From an uncultured Erythrobacter sp. (lineage in GTDB: Bacteria; Pseudomonadota; Alphaproteobacteria; Sphingomonadales; Sphingomonadaceae), in NCBI GenBank assembly GCA_947501005.1, contig CANMTU010000001.1, positions 62,001 through 126,000 of the forward strand: a stretch of DNA of 64,000 bases, read 5' to 3'. A program made the translations under genes and the position numbers. Within the stretch, counting starts at the first letter, position 1. Each line of letters begins with the position of its first letter. The notes beneath the pieces were generated by a model. It was not told the DNA's origin and did no database searches. It was given only the letters and a program-made list of their open reading frames with translations. Positions 53,822 to 63,366 of this stretch are shown here, piece by piece.

Positions 53822-54700
53822 ATGCCGACCGACAACAAGACCGACGACGCCACCTTCATCGAACCCATTTCCGAAGAGCCGCGCATGCCCGGCCACGAAA
53901 GCGAGATGGAGCGCAAGCCCGAATGGCAGCCGCGCTATCCCGGTTCGGGCCGGATGAAGGGAAAGGTGGCGATCGTCACCGGGGCGGATAGCGGCATCGG
54001 CCGCGCCACCGCCGTGCTGTTCGCTCGCGAAGGCGCGAACGTCGCGATCGCCTATCTCAGCGAGGACGACGACGCGGCGAAGACCAAGGCGCTGTGCGAG
54101 GAAGAGGGTGCAAAGGCCATCACCTTCGCCGGCGATCTCGGCGACAAGGCGGTGGCCGACGACCTCGTCGCGCGCACGATGGACGCGTTCGGCAGGATCG
54201 ACACCCTGATCCAGATCGCGGGCGAGCAGCATCCCGACAAGGATGTGACCGACATCACCGCCGAGCAGCTGCAGCGCACTTTCCAGTCCAACATCTTCTC
54301 GATGTTCTACATGGTGCAGGCCGTCCGTCCGCATCTGAAGAAGGGGGCGACGATCGTGAACTGCACCTCGGTCACGATGTACAAGGGCGCGCCGATCCTG
54401 CTCGACTACAGCGCGACCAAGGGCGCGATCACGGCCTTCACCCGCTCGCTGTCGGAAAACCTGATCGAGGACGGCATCCGCGTCAACGCAGTGGCGCCGG
54501 GTCCGATCTGGACGCCGCTCAACCCGTTCGGCGGACAGCCGAAGGAGAACATCCCCGATTTCGGCGAGGACACGCCGATGGGCCGGCCCGGCGAACCCAA
54601 CGAGGTCGCGCCTTCGTTCCTGTTCCTCGCCTGCGAGGACAGCTCCTACATGTCGGGCCAGGTGCTGCACCCCAATGGCGGGATGATCGTGAACGGTTGA
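53822..54700 (+). CDS. SDR-family oxidoreductase (general-stress type)
   Basis: 292 residues. The cofactor motif TGADSGIGRATAVLFAREGA follows an N-terminal extension of about 50 residues (ERKPEWQPRYPGSGRMKGKV), the arrangement of the YdaD/YhdG-type stress dehydrogenases. The catalytic Ser and Tyr-x3-Lys are in NCTSVTMYKGAP and DYSATKGAI. The substrate is unknown. A weak EcfG-like promoter upstream fits the stress role. Confidence 0.93.
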   Translation: MPTDNKTDDATFIEPISEEPRMPGHESEMERKPEWQPRYPGSGRMKGKVAIVTGADSGIGRATAVLFAREGANVAIAYLSEDDDAAKTKALCEEEGAKAITFAGDLGDKAVADDLVARTMDAFGRIDTLIQIAGEQHPDKDVTDITAEQLQRTFQSNIFSMFYMVQAVRPHLKKGATIVNCTSVTMYKGAPILLDYSATKGAITAFTRSLSENLIEDGIRVNAVAPGPIWTPLNPFGGQPKENIPDFGEDTPMGRPGEPNEVAPSFLFLACEDSSYMSGQVLHPNGGMIVNG

Positions 54701-54756
54701 CGATGGCGGGCGTGTTGGTAGTCTAACACACATCGAACCTGCACAGGAGGATTGCA

Positions 54757-55104
54757 ATGGCCGGACCCTGGAAGGACGCGCGCGGCGTCATCGTCACCAC
54801 CACGCCCACCATCGAAGGCAAGCCGATCCAGGACTATCTGGGAATCGTTACCGGCGAGGTGATCGTGGGCGCCAACCTCTTCCGCGACCTGTTCGCCAAT
54901 ATCCGCGACATCGTCGGCGGGCGCTCAGGCAGTTACGAGCGCATCCTGCGCGATGCGCGCGAACAGGCGATCGAGGAATTGCAGGCCGAGGCGGCGACGC
55001 GCGGTGGCAATGCGGTGGTCGGCGTCGATCTCGATTACGAGGTGATCGGTGATACCGGCTCGATGCTGATGGTTTCCGCCAGCGGGACGGCCGTAAAGGT
55101 CTGA
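54757..55104 (+). CDS. YbjQ-family protein
   Basis: 115 residues with [40 protein letters not shown] and [13 protein letters not shown], the UPF0145/YbjQ family, thought to form pentamers and sometimes called heavy-metal-binding; the function is not established. AGGAGG lies seven bases before the ATG. Convergent with the CPBP protease. Confidence 0.92.
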   Translation: MAGPWKDARGVIVTTTPTIEGKPIQDYLGIVTGEVIVGANLFRDLFANIRDIVGGRSGSYERILRDAREQAIEELQAEAATRGGNAVVGVDLDYEVIGDTGSMLMVSASGTAVKV

Positions 55105-55111
55105 CGCCCGC

Positions 55112-55894
55112 TCAACTGCCGAGATAGAGACCGATCAGCACGATGCCGATGAAGGTCGCGTTGTGCATGAGGTGCAGCAGCATGCTCGACCACAGGCCGT
55201 AGGTGACCCGGGCGAAGCCGAAGATCGAGCCGGCAAGCAATTGCGGCAGGACGAAAGGCAGCACCACCCAGACGTTCTCGCTCGGAAAGTTGAACACGTG
55301 GACAAAGGCGAACAGGATCGTGCTGATCGCATAGAACAGCGGGAAGAACCGCGCGAACCAGGCATAGGGCGCGCGCCCCCGCCACCGGAACGCACCCGCC
55401 GCCGCGATTGCGGCGAAGAAGGCGGCGGCGAGGGCAGACGCCACCGGGCCGGGCAGACTGCCCCCTCCCTGCGCCGACAGCACCAGATAGGCGGCGAACT
55501 GCACGGCCATCGGCCACAGGAGCGCCGCCGCGATCCCGACCGGGATGAGGAACAGATGCCCCGGCCGGCCCGACAGCCATGCCCGGAACATGATCTCCTC
55601 CGCCACCGGGGCGAAGAACACGATGGCGACGACGATGCCGGGGCCGACCCCCATCTGCGCCACGCTGTTCTCCGGCATCTCGGTGCCGCCCGAGACCGCC
55701 AGCACGGCGACCACCAGCAGCAGCGCCATGAACGCCAGATCCAGCGCGTAAAGCCGCAGCACGTCCTTCAGCGCGGCACCGGAAAACCCGGTCGGCGCCC
55801 GGGGCAGTTTCGGGCGCCGCAGGAACGTGAAATAGCTGCGCCACTCGCCGCGCAGGCTCTCGCTATGCGCAAGGCTTGTCGTCTCGATAGTCAT
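55112..55894 (-). CDS. CPBP-family intramembrane glutamic protease
   Basis: 260 residues, multispanning. The three catalytic motifs are visible: EEIMFRAWLS (EExxxR, about residue 98), FAFVHVFNF (FxxxH) and LLHLMHNATF (HxxxN-like). Members cleave within membranes or protect against peptides; the substrate is unknown. It is divergent from yebC with only 53 bases between the starts. Confidence 0.9.
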   Translation of the reverse strand: MTIETTSLAHSESLRGEWRSYFTFLRRPKLPRAPTGFSGAALKDVLRLYALDLAFMALLLVVAVLAVSGGTEMPENSVAQMGVGPGIVVAIVFFAPVAEEIMFRAWLSGRPGHLFLIPVGIAAALLWPMAVQFAAYLVLSAQGGGSLPGPVASALAAAFFAAIAAAGAFRWRGRAPYAWFARFFPLFYAISTILFAFVHVFNFPSENVWVVLPFVLPQLLAGSIFGFARVTYGLWSSMLLHLMHNATFIGIVLIGLYLGS

Positions 55895-55947
55895 GCGGCT
55901 AATGCGTGCCCCAACCTACCCACCATATCCGGATCGAAGCGAAACCC

Positions 55948-56694
55948 ATGGCAGGCCATTCCAAGTTCAAGAACATCATGCACCGCAAGGGCGCGCAGGA
56001 CAAGAAGCGCTCCAACCTGTTTTCCAAGCTCAGCCGCGAGATCACCGTGGCGGCGCGCAGCGGCATGCCCGATCCCGACATGAACCCGCGCCTGCGGCTG
56101 GCGGTGAACAACGCCAAGGCGCAGTCGATGCCGAAGGACAATATCCAGCGCGCGATCGACAAGGCGAGCGGCGGGGACGACGAGAATTACGAGGAAGTGC
56201 GCTATGAAGGCTACGGCCCCGGCGGCGTCGCCCTGATCGTCGAGGCGCTGACCGACAATCGCAACCGCACCGCCACCAATGTGCGCACCGCGTTCAGCAA
56301 GAATGGCGGCAATATGGGCACCGAAGGTTCGGTCGCGCACGGCTTCGACCGGCTGGGACTGATCGAATATCCGGCCAGCGCGGGCGACGAGGAGAAGGTC
56401 CTCGAGGCGGCAATGGAAGCGGGCGCGCAGGATATCGAGAGCGGCGAGGATGGCCACACCATCTGGACCGCGGCGGAAGACCTGCACCAGGTCGCCGGTG
56501 ATCTCGAAAAGAGCCTCGGCGAGGCGGAGAACGTCAAGCTTGCATGGAAGCCCAACGTCACGGTCGAGATGGAGGAAGGCCCGGCGGGCACGCTGCTCAA
56601 GCTGGTCGACGCCCTCGACGATGATGACGACGTGCAGACCGTCTGGGGCAATTACGAAATCCCCGATGAGGTGATGGAAAAGCTGGAGGGCTGA
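55948..56694 (+). CDS. yebC: YebC/PmpR-family protein
   Basis: 248 residues starting [20 protein letters not shown]. It contains [20 protein letters not shown] and the acidic C-terminal domain. The family includes DNA-binding regulators and ribosome-associated translation factors. It lies directly before ruvC, an order conserved in many bacteria. Confidence 0.96.
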   Translation: MAGHSKFKNIMHRKGAQDKKRSNLFSKLSREITVAARSGMPDPDMNPRLRLAVNNAKAQSMPKDNIQRAIDKASGGDDENYEEVRYEGYGPGGVALIVEALTDNRNRTATNVRTAFSKNGGNMGTEGSVAHGFDRLGLIEYPASAGDEEKVLEAAMEAGAQDIESGEDGHTIWTAAEDLHQVAGDLEKSLGEAENVKLAWKPNVTVEMEEGPAGTLLKLVDALDDDDDVQTVWGNYEIPDEVMEKLEG

Positions 56695-56707
56695 CGCGGG
56701 CCGAAGG

Positions 56708-57178
56708 ATGGTGATCCTCGGCCTCGACCCGTCCTTGAGCTGCACGGGCTGGGGCATCGTGCGCGTCGATGGCGCGCGCCTCTCGCACGTCGCCAACGGT
56801 CAGATCCCGACCAAGCCTGCCGCGCCCATGGCGGAGCGGCTGGCGCATATCCAGACCGTGCTCGCCGCGATCATTGCCGACCACCGACCCGACCGTGCGG
56901 CGGCGGAGGAGGTCTTCGTCAACAAGAACCCGCAATCGACCCTCAAGCTCGCCCAGGCGCGCGGCGCCGTGCTGGCCGCCTGCGGGGCCGCGGGACTGCC
57001 GGTGAGCGAACACGCCGCGCGCGAGGTGAAGAAAGCCGTGGTCGGCACTGGCGGGGCGGAGAAGCGACAGGTGCAAGCCATGATCGGGGTGCTGCTGCCG
57101 GGCGCGAAGGTGGCGGGCGAGGACGCCGCCGACGCACTGGCGGTCGCCATCGCGGCGGCGCATCTGCGGGGCGGGTGA
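56708..57178 (+). CDS. ruvC: Holliday junction resolvase RuvC
   Basis: 156 residues. The catalytic acids are in [15 protein letters not shown] (Asp), [12 protein letters not shown] (Glu) and [16 protein letters not shown] (two Asp), as in all RuvC. It cuts Holliday junctions together with RuvAB, whose genes are not in the window. Thirteen bases after yebC. Confidence 0.96.
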   Translation: MVILGLDPSLSCTGWGIVRVDGARLSHVANGQIPTKPAAPMAERLAHIQTVLAAIIADHRPDRAAAEEVFVNKNPQSTLKLAQARGAVLAACGAAGLPVSEHAAREVKKAVVGTGGAEKRQVQAMIGVLLPGAKVAGEDAADALAVAIAAAHLRGG

Positions 57179-57235
57179 GTGTGGCGGCAATGGCTCGCAA
57201 CCCGACTTCCCGACCAATCGTGCTATGAGACGGTG

Positions 57236-58213
57236 ATGACACAAACCACTTCCGAAAGCGCGCATCCGATCTGCGTCGCCGCGCTGTACCATTTCGCGCG
57301 CCTCGACGATTGCGAGCGGCTGCGCGGACCGCTCCTGCAGATGTGCGGCGCGCATGGCATAAAGGGTACGCTTCTTATCGCCGACGAGGGCGTCAACGGC
57401 ACCATTGCCGGTTCGCCAGAGGGGATAGACCGGGTTCTGGCGCATATCCGCACCTGGCCCGGTTGCGCGGGTCTCGAGGTGAAGTTCTCCAGCGCGGCGG
57501 CAATGCCGTTTCATCGACTGAAAGTGCGGCGCAAGCGCGAGATCGTCACGCTGGGGCAGCCCGGCATCGACCCGACCGCCAATGTGGGCACCTATGTCTC
57601 CCCGCACGACTGGAACGCCCTGATCGACGATCCCGACACAATCGTGATCGACACGCGCAACGATTACGAGGTGGCGATCGGCTCTTTCGCGGGGGCGATC
57701 GATCCGCATACGGCGACCTTCCGCGACTTTCCGGCCTGGTTCGAAAGCCAGCGCGAACGCCTGCTCGGGTCCGGCCAACCGCCCCGGGTGGCCATGTTCT
57801 GCACCGGAGGGATACGCTGCGAGAAAGCCTCCGCCTTCCTCAAGCGCGAGGGGGTGGAGGAGGTCTTCCATCTAAAGGGGGGCATTCTCGCCTATCTCGA
57901 AACCATGCCCGCAGAGCGCAGCCGGTGGGAGGGCGAATGCTTCGTGTTCGATCAGCGCGTGGCGGTGGGCCACGGGCTTGCCGCCGGCACGCACGAGGCG
58001 TGTTTCGCTTGCCGCCGCCCGGTCGACGAGGCGGGCCGGCAATCCCCGCATTACGAAGCCGGCGCCAGCTGTGCCGCCTGCCACGGCGAACGGGACGAGG
58101 TGCAGAAGGCCTCCTCGCGCGAGCGGCACCGGCAGGAGATGCTCGCGGCGCGGCGCGGCCAGGCGCATGTCGGCGCGGTTCTGGCGAAGGCGGCTGACGA
58201 CCATGCCGACTGA
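57236..58213 (+). CDS. trhO: tRNA uridine hydroxylase / rhodanese-like TrhO
   Basis: 325 residues: the acylphosphatase-like N-terminal part with KGTLLIADEGVNGTIAGSPE, a rhodanese domain with the active-site Cys in FCTGGIRCEKASAFL, and a C-terminal Cys-rich tail (HEACFACRRP, GASCAACHGE) with two CxxC pairs. Family members hydroxylate wobble uridine (ho5U34). The start is ATG 57236. It overlaps the GST-like gene by 11 bases. Confidence 0.92.
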   Translation: MTQTTSESAHPICVAALYHFARLDDCERLRGPLLQMCGAHGIKGTLLIADEGVNGTIAGSPEGIDRVLAHIRTWPGCAGLEVKFSSAAAMPFHRLKVRRKREIVTLGQPGIDPTANVGTYVSPHDWNALIDDPDTIVIDTRNDYEVAIGSFAGAIDPHTATFRDFPAWFESQRERLLGSGQPPRVAMFCTGGIRCEKASAFLKREGVEEVFHLKGGILAYLETMPAERSRWEGECFVFDQRVAVGHGLAAGTHEACFACRRPVDEAGRQSPHYEAGASCAACHGERDEVQKASSRERHRQEMLAARRGQAHVGAVLAKAADDHAD

Positions 58214-58838
58214 CCGGGTTCTCTACAGCTTTCGCCGCTGCCCCTACGCAATGCGGGCGCGCATGGCCTTGGCGATCAGCGGAACGCCCTGCGCCTTGCG
58301 CGAGGTTCGCCTGTCGCGAAAGCCGGCGGAGATGCTGTCCGCATCCCCCAAGGGGACGGTTCCGGTGCTGGTTGCCGGCGACGGTACGGTGATCGAGGAA
58401 AGCATCCAGATCATGCGCTGGGCGCTCGCGCGGTGCGATCCTGAAGACTGGCTCGGGCGGGACGATGCCGACCTGATCGCGCAAAACGACGGCCAGTTCA
58501 AACACGATCTCGACCGGTACAAATATGCCGATCGGTACAATTCGGACCCGCTCGCGCACCGGCAGGGTGGCTTGGCGTTTCTCGAAGAACTCGACAGGCG
58601 GCTGGCGGGCGAGGGACAATTGTGCGGCGCACGGCGCGGCATTGCGGACGCGGCGATCATGCCCTTCGTTCGCCAGTTCGCGGCCGTGGATGCCGATTGG
58701 TTTGCGTCCCGGCCGATACCCCATGTGCAGAAGTGGCTTGCAGGGCACCTCGATTCGCAATTGTTCGAGACGGTCATGGCGCGTTTCGAACCCTGGTCGC
58801 CGGGCGATCCGGAAGTCGCGCTCCCGCTGGCGGGCTAA
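58203..58838 (+). CDS. Glutathione S-transferase-like protein
   Basis: 211 residues: a thioredoxin-fold N-terminus with RRCPYAMRARMALAISG (CPYA motif as in GrxB-like proteins), SPKGTVPVLVAGDGTVIEES for glutathione binding, then a helical GST C-terminal domain (HVQKWLAGHLDSQLFETVMA). Its specific substrate is unknown. The ATG lies within the last codons of trhO. Confidence 0.88.
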   Translation: MPTDRVLYSFRRCPYAMRARMALAISGTPCALREVRLSRKPAEMLSASPKGTVPVLVAGDGTVIEESIQIMRWALARCDPEDWLGRDDADLIAQNDGQFKHDLDRYKYADRYNSDPLAHRQGGLAFLEELDRRLAGEGQLCGARRGIADAAIMPFVRQFAAVDADWFASRPIPHVQKWLAGHLDSQLFETVMARFEPWSPGDPEVALPLAG

Positions 58839-59039
58839 GGCGGAAACAGGGCCGTTCGTGGCAGCGCCGGGACGCGGCGGTTTCGGGAGCAGGTGGACCT
58901 TGCTTCCGATAGCGTAAACGACGCCCGTCGCGCTGCCGCCGGTCCTGAACCGATCCGATCCAGGCAGGCGCCGCGGGGCACCGATGGCCAGTTCCGCCCA
59001 GGGCTCACACCTTAACCCTTATCAGCTTTGTCCTTTTTC

Positions 59040-59064
59040 GGAACAATGGCGGGCATTTGCCGCT
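59040..59064 (+). promoter_or_regulatory. Candidate EcfG-like promoter of the envelope/stress operon
   Basis: GGAAC (59040-59044), a 16-base spacer and CGCT (59061-59064), one mismatch from GGAAC-N16-CGTT. It lies 29 bases before the ATG at 59093, which has AGGAG in front. Sequence between 58839 and 59039 shows nothing else I can name. Confidence 0.42.
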
Positions 59065-59092
59065 GTATGCTTATCTTCAAAGGAGATGAAGC

Positions 59093-59749
59093 ATGGCAGA
59101 CACATTCCGAACCCAGAGCGGTTCGACGAATCAGAGCGGGGTGACCGAAGACCTCAAGGGCGATGCCCGCGATCTCAAGGACACCGCCGTCAAACAGGGC
59201 GAGGCGAAAGTCGCGCAAGGCAAGGATCAGGCCAGCCGCACCGCGCGTTCGGCCTCCTCGGCGATGCAGACCGCCGCCGACGAACTGCAGAACGATGACC
59301 AGGCACCCGCCTGGCTGGCCTCGGCCTTCAGCAGCGTCGCCCGCGAGGTAGACGGGCTGGCATCGCGCCTGCAGGACAAGTCGCCCCGCGAAATCGGCAA
59401 CGAAGCCCGCCGGTTCGCCCGGCACAACCCTTCGGCCTTCCTCGCCGCATCGGCTGCGGCCGGTTTCGCCGCGGCACGGTTCCTTCGTGCCGGCGCGGAA
59501 TATCACGAGGATTACGATGTCGGACAGGGCGGCAGCGGCAATTCCGGCGCCACCTACGGATCGCAGGGAACCTACGATCGGTCCAGCGGACTGGCGGGAT
59601 CGACCGGTACGCCTTCCACGACCGGCACGTCTTCCGCGGTCGGCATGTCTTCCACGACCGGTACATCGACCACGTCGACCGGTTATGGCGAGCGTGACAC
59701 CGGGTTCCAGACGAATACCGCCTCGACCCGCCCGATGGGAGATCTGTAA
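59093..59749 (+). CDS. Helical envelope-stress-type protein with low-complexity tail
   Basis: 218 residues: a charged helical first half (DLKGDARDLKDTAVKQGEAK, SSAMQTAADELQ), a short hydrophobic stretch ASAAAGFAAARFLRAG, and a Ser/Thr/Gly-rich repetitive tail built from units like TGTSS. It looks like the membrane-edge proteins that accompany DUF1469/DUF3618 genes. The stop overlaps the next ATG by one base. Confidence 0.75.
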   Translation: MADTFRTQSGSTNQSGVTEDLKGDARDLKDTAVKQGEAKVAQGKDQASRTARSASSAMQTAADELQNDDQAPAWLASAFSSVAREVDGLASRLQDKSPREIGNEARRFARHNPSAFLAASAAAGFAAARFLRAGAEYHEDYDVGQGGSGNSGATYGSQGTYDRSSGLAGSTGTPSTTGTSSAVGMSSTTGTSTTSTGYGERDTGFQTNTASTRPMGDL

Positions 59750-60195
59750 TGAACCCCGAAGGAACCAGAACCGATGGCATGGCCGCGACCGGCAGGGGTG
59801 ACGACAACGTCGTCGATCTGCTCGGCCGGCTGACCAGCCAGAGCGCCCATCTGGCGCAGCAGCAGGTCAATCTCGTCCAGGCGGAAATGCGCGAATCGGT
59901 CGCCGATCTCCAGACCTCGATCGCCAGCCTGCTGGGCGCGGCGGTGCTCGGCATCTCCGGACTTGGCGTCACCCTGATGGGGATTGCCTATCTCATCGGC
60001 GACGCCATCGACGATCGCGATCTTGCGACCCTGCTGGTCGGCATCGCCACGCTGATTATCGCCGGCATTCTCTATGCCGGTGCCCGCAGCAAGATGAAGG
60101 CAACCAATCTCAAGCCGGAGCGCACCATCGATACGGCCGAGCGCACCGCCGATGCCGCCCGCGGCGACCTTACCCATTCCGGAGCAAAACGATGA
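59749..60195 (+). CDS. Holin-like DUF1469 (phage holin superfamily III) membrane protein
   Basis: 148 residues: an amphipathic N-terminal helix (LVQAEMRESVADLQTSIASL) and two membrane helices (LLGAAVLGISGLGVTLMGIA, LATLLVGIATLIIAGILYAG). The name is historical; chromosomal members are probably envelope stress or osmotic proteins, not phage functions. Middle gene of a three-gene run. Confidence 0.85.
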   Translation: MNPEGTRTDGMAATGRGDDNVVDLLGRLTSQSAHLAQQQVNLVQAEMRESVADLQTSIASLLGAAVLGISGLGVTLMGIAYLIGDAIDDRDLATLLVGIATLIIAGILYAGARSKMKATNLKPERTIDTAERTADAARGDLTHSGAKR

Positions 60196-61019
60196 GCCAG
60201 CACGACGACACGCGCGATCCAGACGCAATCGAACGCGACATTCGCCGCACCCAGGAAGACATGAGCCGCACGGTCGACCGGATCGGCGACCAGATGAGCC
60301 CGCGCAACCTGTTCAACGCCCTCCTCGACAAAGCGGACGAGAACGGGATCGACGCGCGCTACATCCTCGACGGGGCGCGGCGCAATCCGCTCGCCCTGGG
60401 ACTGATCTCGGCCGGGAGCATCTGGCTGATCAGCGAGTATGACGCCAAGCCGTCGGCGTTCACTTCGGATTCGGGACAGGACCCGGCCTCGGCCAGCGTA
60501 TCCGACTACGATCCCGACCATCGCGGCTATGTCGATCACATGTCCCGCATCGAGCGCAAGCCCGATGAGGACGACATACTCTACCGCCGCCGCCGGGACG
60601 AGCATCGCGGCACCTACCTGATGATCGAGCGCGATCACGAGGAGGACGACAAGTCCTACCGCCAGCGCCTCGACGATGCGACCAACCGCATGCGCGAGAA
60701 GCGCGACAGCTTCGCCGACAGCGCCCGCCAGACGCGCAGCGATCTGGCGAAGCAGGGCCGGCGCACGATGAGCAAGGGACGCGACGCCTATAACAGCAAT
60801 CCCCTGGTCGGCGGCCTCGCCGCAGCGATCGTTGGCGCGATCGCGGGTTCGGTGATCCCGACCTCGCAGACCGAACGCGAGAACCTCGGTCCGCAAGGCG
60901 CCCGCCTGCTCGACAATGCCGAAGCGAAAGCCAAGCAAGTCGGCGAGGAAGCGCGCGACAAGAAGGACGAGATGGTCGCCAAGGCCGACCGGAAGATGGA
61001 AGAACAGGGCCCGGCATAA
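60192..61019 (+). CDS. DUF3618 family protein
   Basis: 275 residues. The N-terminus RDPDAIERDIRRTQEDMSRT is the DUF3618 signature, followed by charged helices, one membrane helix (NPLVGGLAAAIVGAIAGSVI) and a Lys/Glu-rich C-terminal helix with YtxH-like character. The ATG overlaps the preceding stop by four bases. Function is unknown; co-occurrence with DUF1469 is common. Confidence 0.88.
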   Translation: MSQHDDTRDPDAIERDIRRTQEDMSRTVDRIGDQMSPRNLFNALLDKADENGIDARYILDGARRNPLALGLISAGSIWLISEYDAKPSAFTSDSGQDPASASVSDYDPDHRGYVDHMSRIERKPDEDDILYRRRRDEHRGTYLMIERDHEEDDKSYRQRLDDATNRMREKRDSFADSARQTRSDLAKQGRRTMSKGRDAYNSNPLVGGLAAAIVGAIAGSVIPTSQTERENLGPQGARLLDNAEAKAKQVGEEARDKKDEMVAKADRKMEEQGPA

Positions 61020-61040
61020 GCCGCCATTGTTTGAAACATT

Positions 61041-61090
61041 CGCCAATCCGACCCGCGAGCCTCTTGGCTCCCGGCTCGGGTTGGCGTTTT
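61041..61090 (+). terminator. Terminator of the DUF3618 operon
   Basis: Outer arms CGCCAA (61041-61046) and TTGGCG (61081-61086) with further paired GC-rich inner stretches (ACCCG/GAGCC with GGCTC/GGGT), followed by TTTT. A strong intrinsic terminator just after the operon. Confidence 0.75.
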
Positions 61091-61263
61091 CGTTGCTCCG
61101 GCAGGGATCGGACAGATATCCGGGCACGGGGGCGGTGATCGACACCGGAAGAACCGCATCGTTGCCCGCTTGCCTGACAGCCTCGGCAACAAGGCGATCC
61201 CCAAAAATTACGCGTATTGTTACAATTTGAATACACGTTACCATAGCATGGTCAGCCGGGGGG

Positions 61264-62421
61264 ATGAGCATGCAGATACGGATCACGACGCGCGAACTGC
61301 GGATTGCGTTCGCTCTTGCCTGCGCGCTTTCGATCGCGCTGGTCGCGATGACGGCCTACACCAATCACTACTGGATGCATTCCGGCGGTCCGTGGCGCCA
61401 AACGTCCTTCGCGAACAAGCTTCTGACGTTCATGGATCTGGGGAGAGAGGACAACGTCGCTTCGTGGAGTTCGTCGATGCTGCTCGCATCGATCGGCTGT
61501 GCCGCGCTGTTGTGTCTTGCCTGCGATGGCATCGCGGGGCAGCGGGATCGACTGCGCTTCGGATGGGCGGTAATCGCGCTGGGCTTCGCGGCGCTGTCCT
61601 TCGACGAGCTCGGTTCGGCGCATGAACGGCTTTCCTTGCCGGAAGGCTATGTCGGGATGATCCTCTGGTACGGGCCAGTTATGGCGGCATTGCCGGCCTA
61701 CATGCTCGCCTTCGGTTTCTCGCGCATGCGCAGCGATCCAGTGGCGTTCGGCCTCATCGCGCTCGGCTGCGCATGTCTGGCGTCCATCCCGCTGCAGGAG
61801 TATTTCGAGATCGAGATGCGCCGGGGATCGACGCGGCCTATCCTCGAACTCCTGCTGGAAGAGGGGACGGAGCTTGCCGGCATGCTCGCGTTTTTCGCGG
61901 CGTTCCTTCGCTATGGCATGGCGCGGATCGGCCGGGAGCCGCTGATCATCCGGATCGACCAATGGGTCTTCCGGTTTGCCTGGATCGGTGTGTTCGCGGC
62001 CGGCCTGGCTGCCCGGGAAATCGTTTCGGACGCGCTCGTGCCGGATGCGTTAAGCGGCAACCCTCGCAACTGGTTTCCCGCTTGCGCCGCGTTTCTCGTG
62101 GCGATGCTCGCCTGGTTCACACCGAATGCCGCCTCCGAAGGGCATCGCCTGTCGCACGCGATCTGTGCGGCCGTGTTCCTGTGTCTGTCCCTAATCGTCG
62201 GCACCCAGATCGGTGCCGTGGATGACCGGCTGAACCGACTTCTCGGCAATACCGACAACGTTCGGACCGCTGTGACGCTGTTGTCGCTCCTGGTCGGCTT
62301 GTGGATCGCCGCCAGCGCCTCCTACGCCAGAGACTATGCCAGGCTTGCCGGTAACCGGATACGGATCATGAACCCTACGGCTGCACGACGGCATCGACCA
62401 TCGAACCGAATTCAGAAATAG
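61264..62421 (+). CDS. Polytopic membrane protein of unknown function
   Basis: 385 residues with about ten hydrophobic segments. Acidic and His residues stand in or near the membrane in conserved-looking groups: LSFDELGSAHERLSLPE (about residues 117-133) and LLLEEGTELAGMLAFF (about 200). Such SxDE...HE patterns recur in uncharacterised membrane proteins and could bind metal. ATG 61270 is an alternative start with a better-placed GGGGGG. The leader (61091-61263) is AT-richer and may hold its promoter. Confidence 0.8.
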   Translation: MSMQIRITTRELRIAFALACALSIALVAMTAYTNHYWMHSGGPWRQTSFANKLLTFMDLGREDNVASWSSSMLLASIGCAALLCLACDGIAGQRDRLRFGWAVIALGFAALSFDELGSAHERLSLPEGYVGMILWYGPVMAALPAYMLAFGFSRMRSDPVAFGLIALGCACLASIPLQEYFEIEMRRGSTRPILELLLEEGTELAGMLAFFAAFLRYGMARIGREPLIIRIDQWVFRFAWIGVFAAGLAAREIVSDALVPDALSGNPRNWFPACAAFLVAMLAWFTPNAASEGHRLSHAICAAVFLCLSLIVGTQIGAVDDRLNRLLGNTDNVRTAVTLLSLLVGLWIAASASYARDYARLAGNRIRIMNPTAARRHRPSNRIQK

Positions 62422-62424
62422 CCA

Positions 62425-63354
62425 TCAAATCCGCGCGACATGCCAGCCCATGAACACGGCGTAAGCGGCGAGCAATGCGAAGCCCGCACGGCGCGAAACC
62501 CTGCGCCGGGCGAAGGCCAGGATCACGAGGGCGAGGGCCGCGCCGGTCATCCAGAACAGGTCGAACGGCAGGAGGGCGCGCGGCAACGGCTCGGGCGCCA
62601 TCACCAGCGTCGTGCCGCCGATCAGCAGGATGTTGTAGAGGTTCGAGCCCGCGACATTGCCGAACGCCACCTCTGCCTCGCCCTTGCGCGCGGCCACGAT
62701 GGCGGTCACCAGTTCGGGCAGGGACGTGCCGACCGCGACCACGGTGACGCCGATCAGCGCCTCCGACATGCCGAAGACGCGGGCGAGGTCGATCGCGCCG
62801 GTCACCAGCATCTGGCCGCCCAGGATCAGGACCGCCAGGCCGATCGCGGTGAGGGCCACGGGCTTGCCCCAGCCGGTCTCCTCCACCGCCTCTTCCGGCA
62901 GCGGGTCCACCCGCTCCTTGCGCAGCGAATAGAGCAGGCAGGCGACGACGAGGGCCAGGAACATGACGCCGATGGCGACGTGTGCCATTCCGGCCAAGGC
63001 CAGCACGAGCAGCAGAAGTGTGGCGATCAGGGCCAACACCGGATCGCGCAGGAAGCCGCCACCGCTCAGAACGATCGGCGCAACCACCGCGGCAAGGCCC
63101 AGGATCAGCAGGATGTTGGCGATATTGGAGCCGACGATATTGCCCCAGGCCAGTTCGGGCGAGCCGGCCAGCACCGCTTCGACGCTGGTGACGAATTCGG
63201 GCATCGACGTGCCAAGCCCGACCACGACGACCCCGATCACCAGCGGCGAGAGCCGGGCCTTGCTGCCGATGCCGACGGCGCCCTTCACGAGCAGCTCGCC
63301 GCCGCCCACCAGCAACACGAGTCCGACCACGGACAGCACAAGCGCGAGCAGCAT
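62425..63354 (-). CDS. Calcium/sodium exchanger (CaCA family, YrbG-like)
   Basis: 309 residues in two inverted halves: GLGTSMPEFVTSVEAV with GSNIANILLILG, and AVGTSLPELVTAIVAA with GSNLYNILLIGG, the alpha-repeat signatures that bind cation. An acidic loop (DPLPEEAVEETGWG) lies between. It lies 12 bases after nhaA and is probably cotranscribed with it, suggesting sodium homeostasis. Confidence 0.93.
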   Translation of the reverse strand: MLLALVLSVVGLVLLVGGGELLVKGAVGIGSKARLSPLVIGVVVVGLGTSMPEFVTSVEAVLAGSPELAWGNIVGSNIANILLILGLAAVVAPIVLSGGGFLRDPVLALIATLLLLVLALAGMAHVAIGVMFLALVVACLLYSLRKERVDPLPEEAVEETGWGKPVALTAIGLAVLILGGQMLVTGAIDLARVFGMSEALIGVTVVAVGTSLPELVTAIVAARKGEAEVAFGNVAGSNLYNILLIGGTTLVMAPEPLPRALLPFDLFWMTGAALALVILAFARRRVSRRAGFALLAAYAVFMGWHVARI

Positions 63355-63366
63355 AAGAGGCGTTTC

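Noticed and set aside
59749..60195. Prophage indicated by a holin-like gene
   Set aside because: No integrase, lysin, capsid or tail genes are nearby; DUF1469 proteins are common chromosomal genes next to DUF3618.
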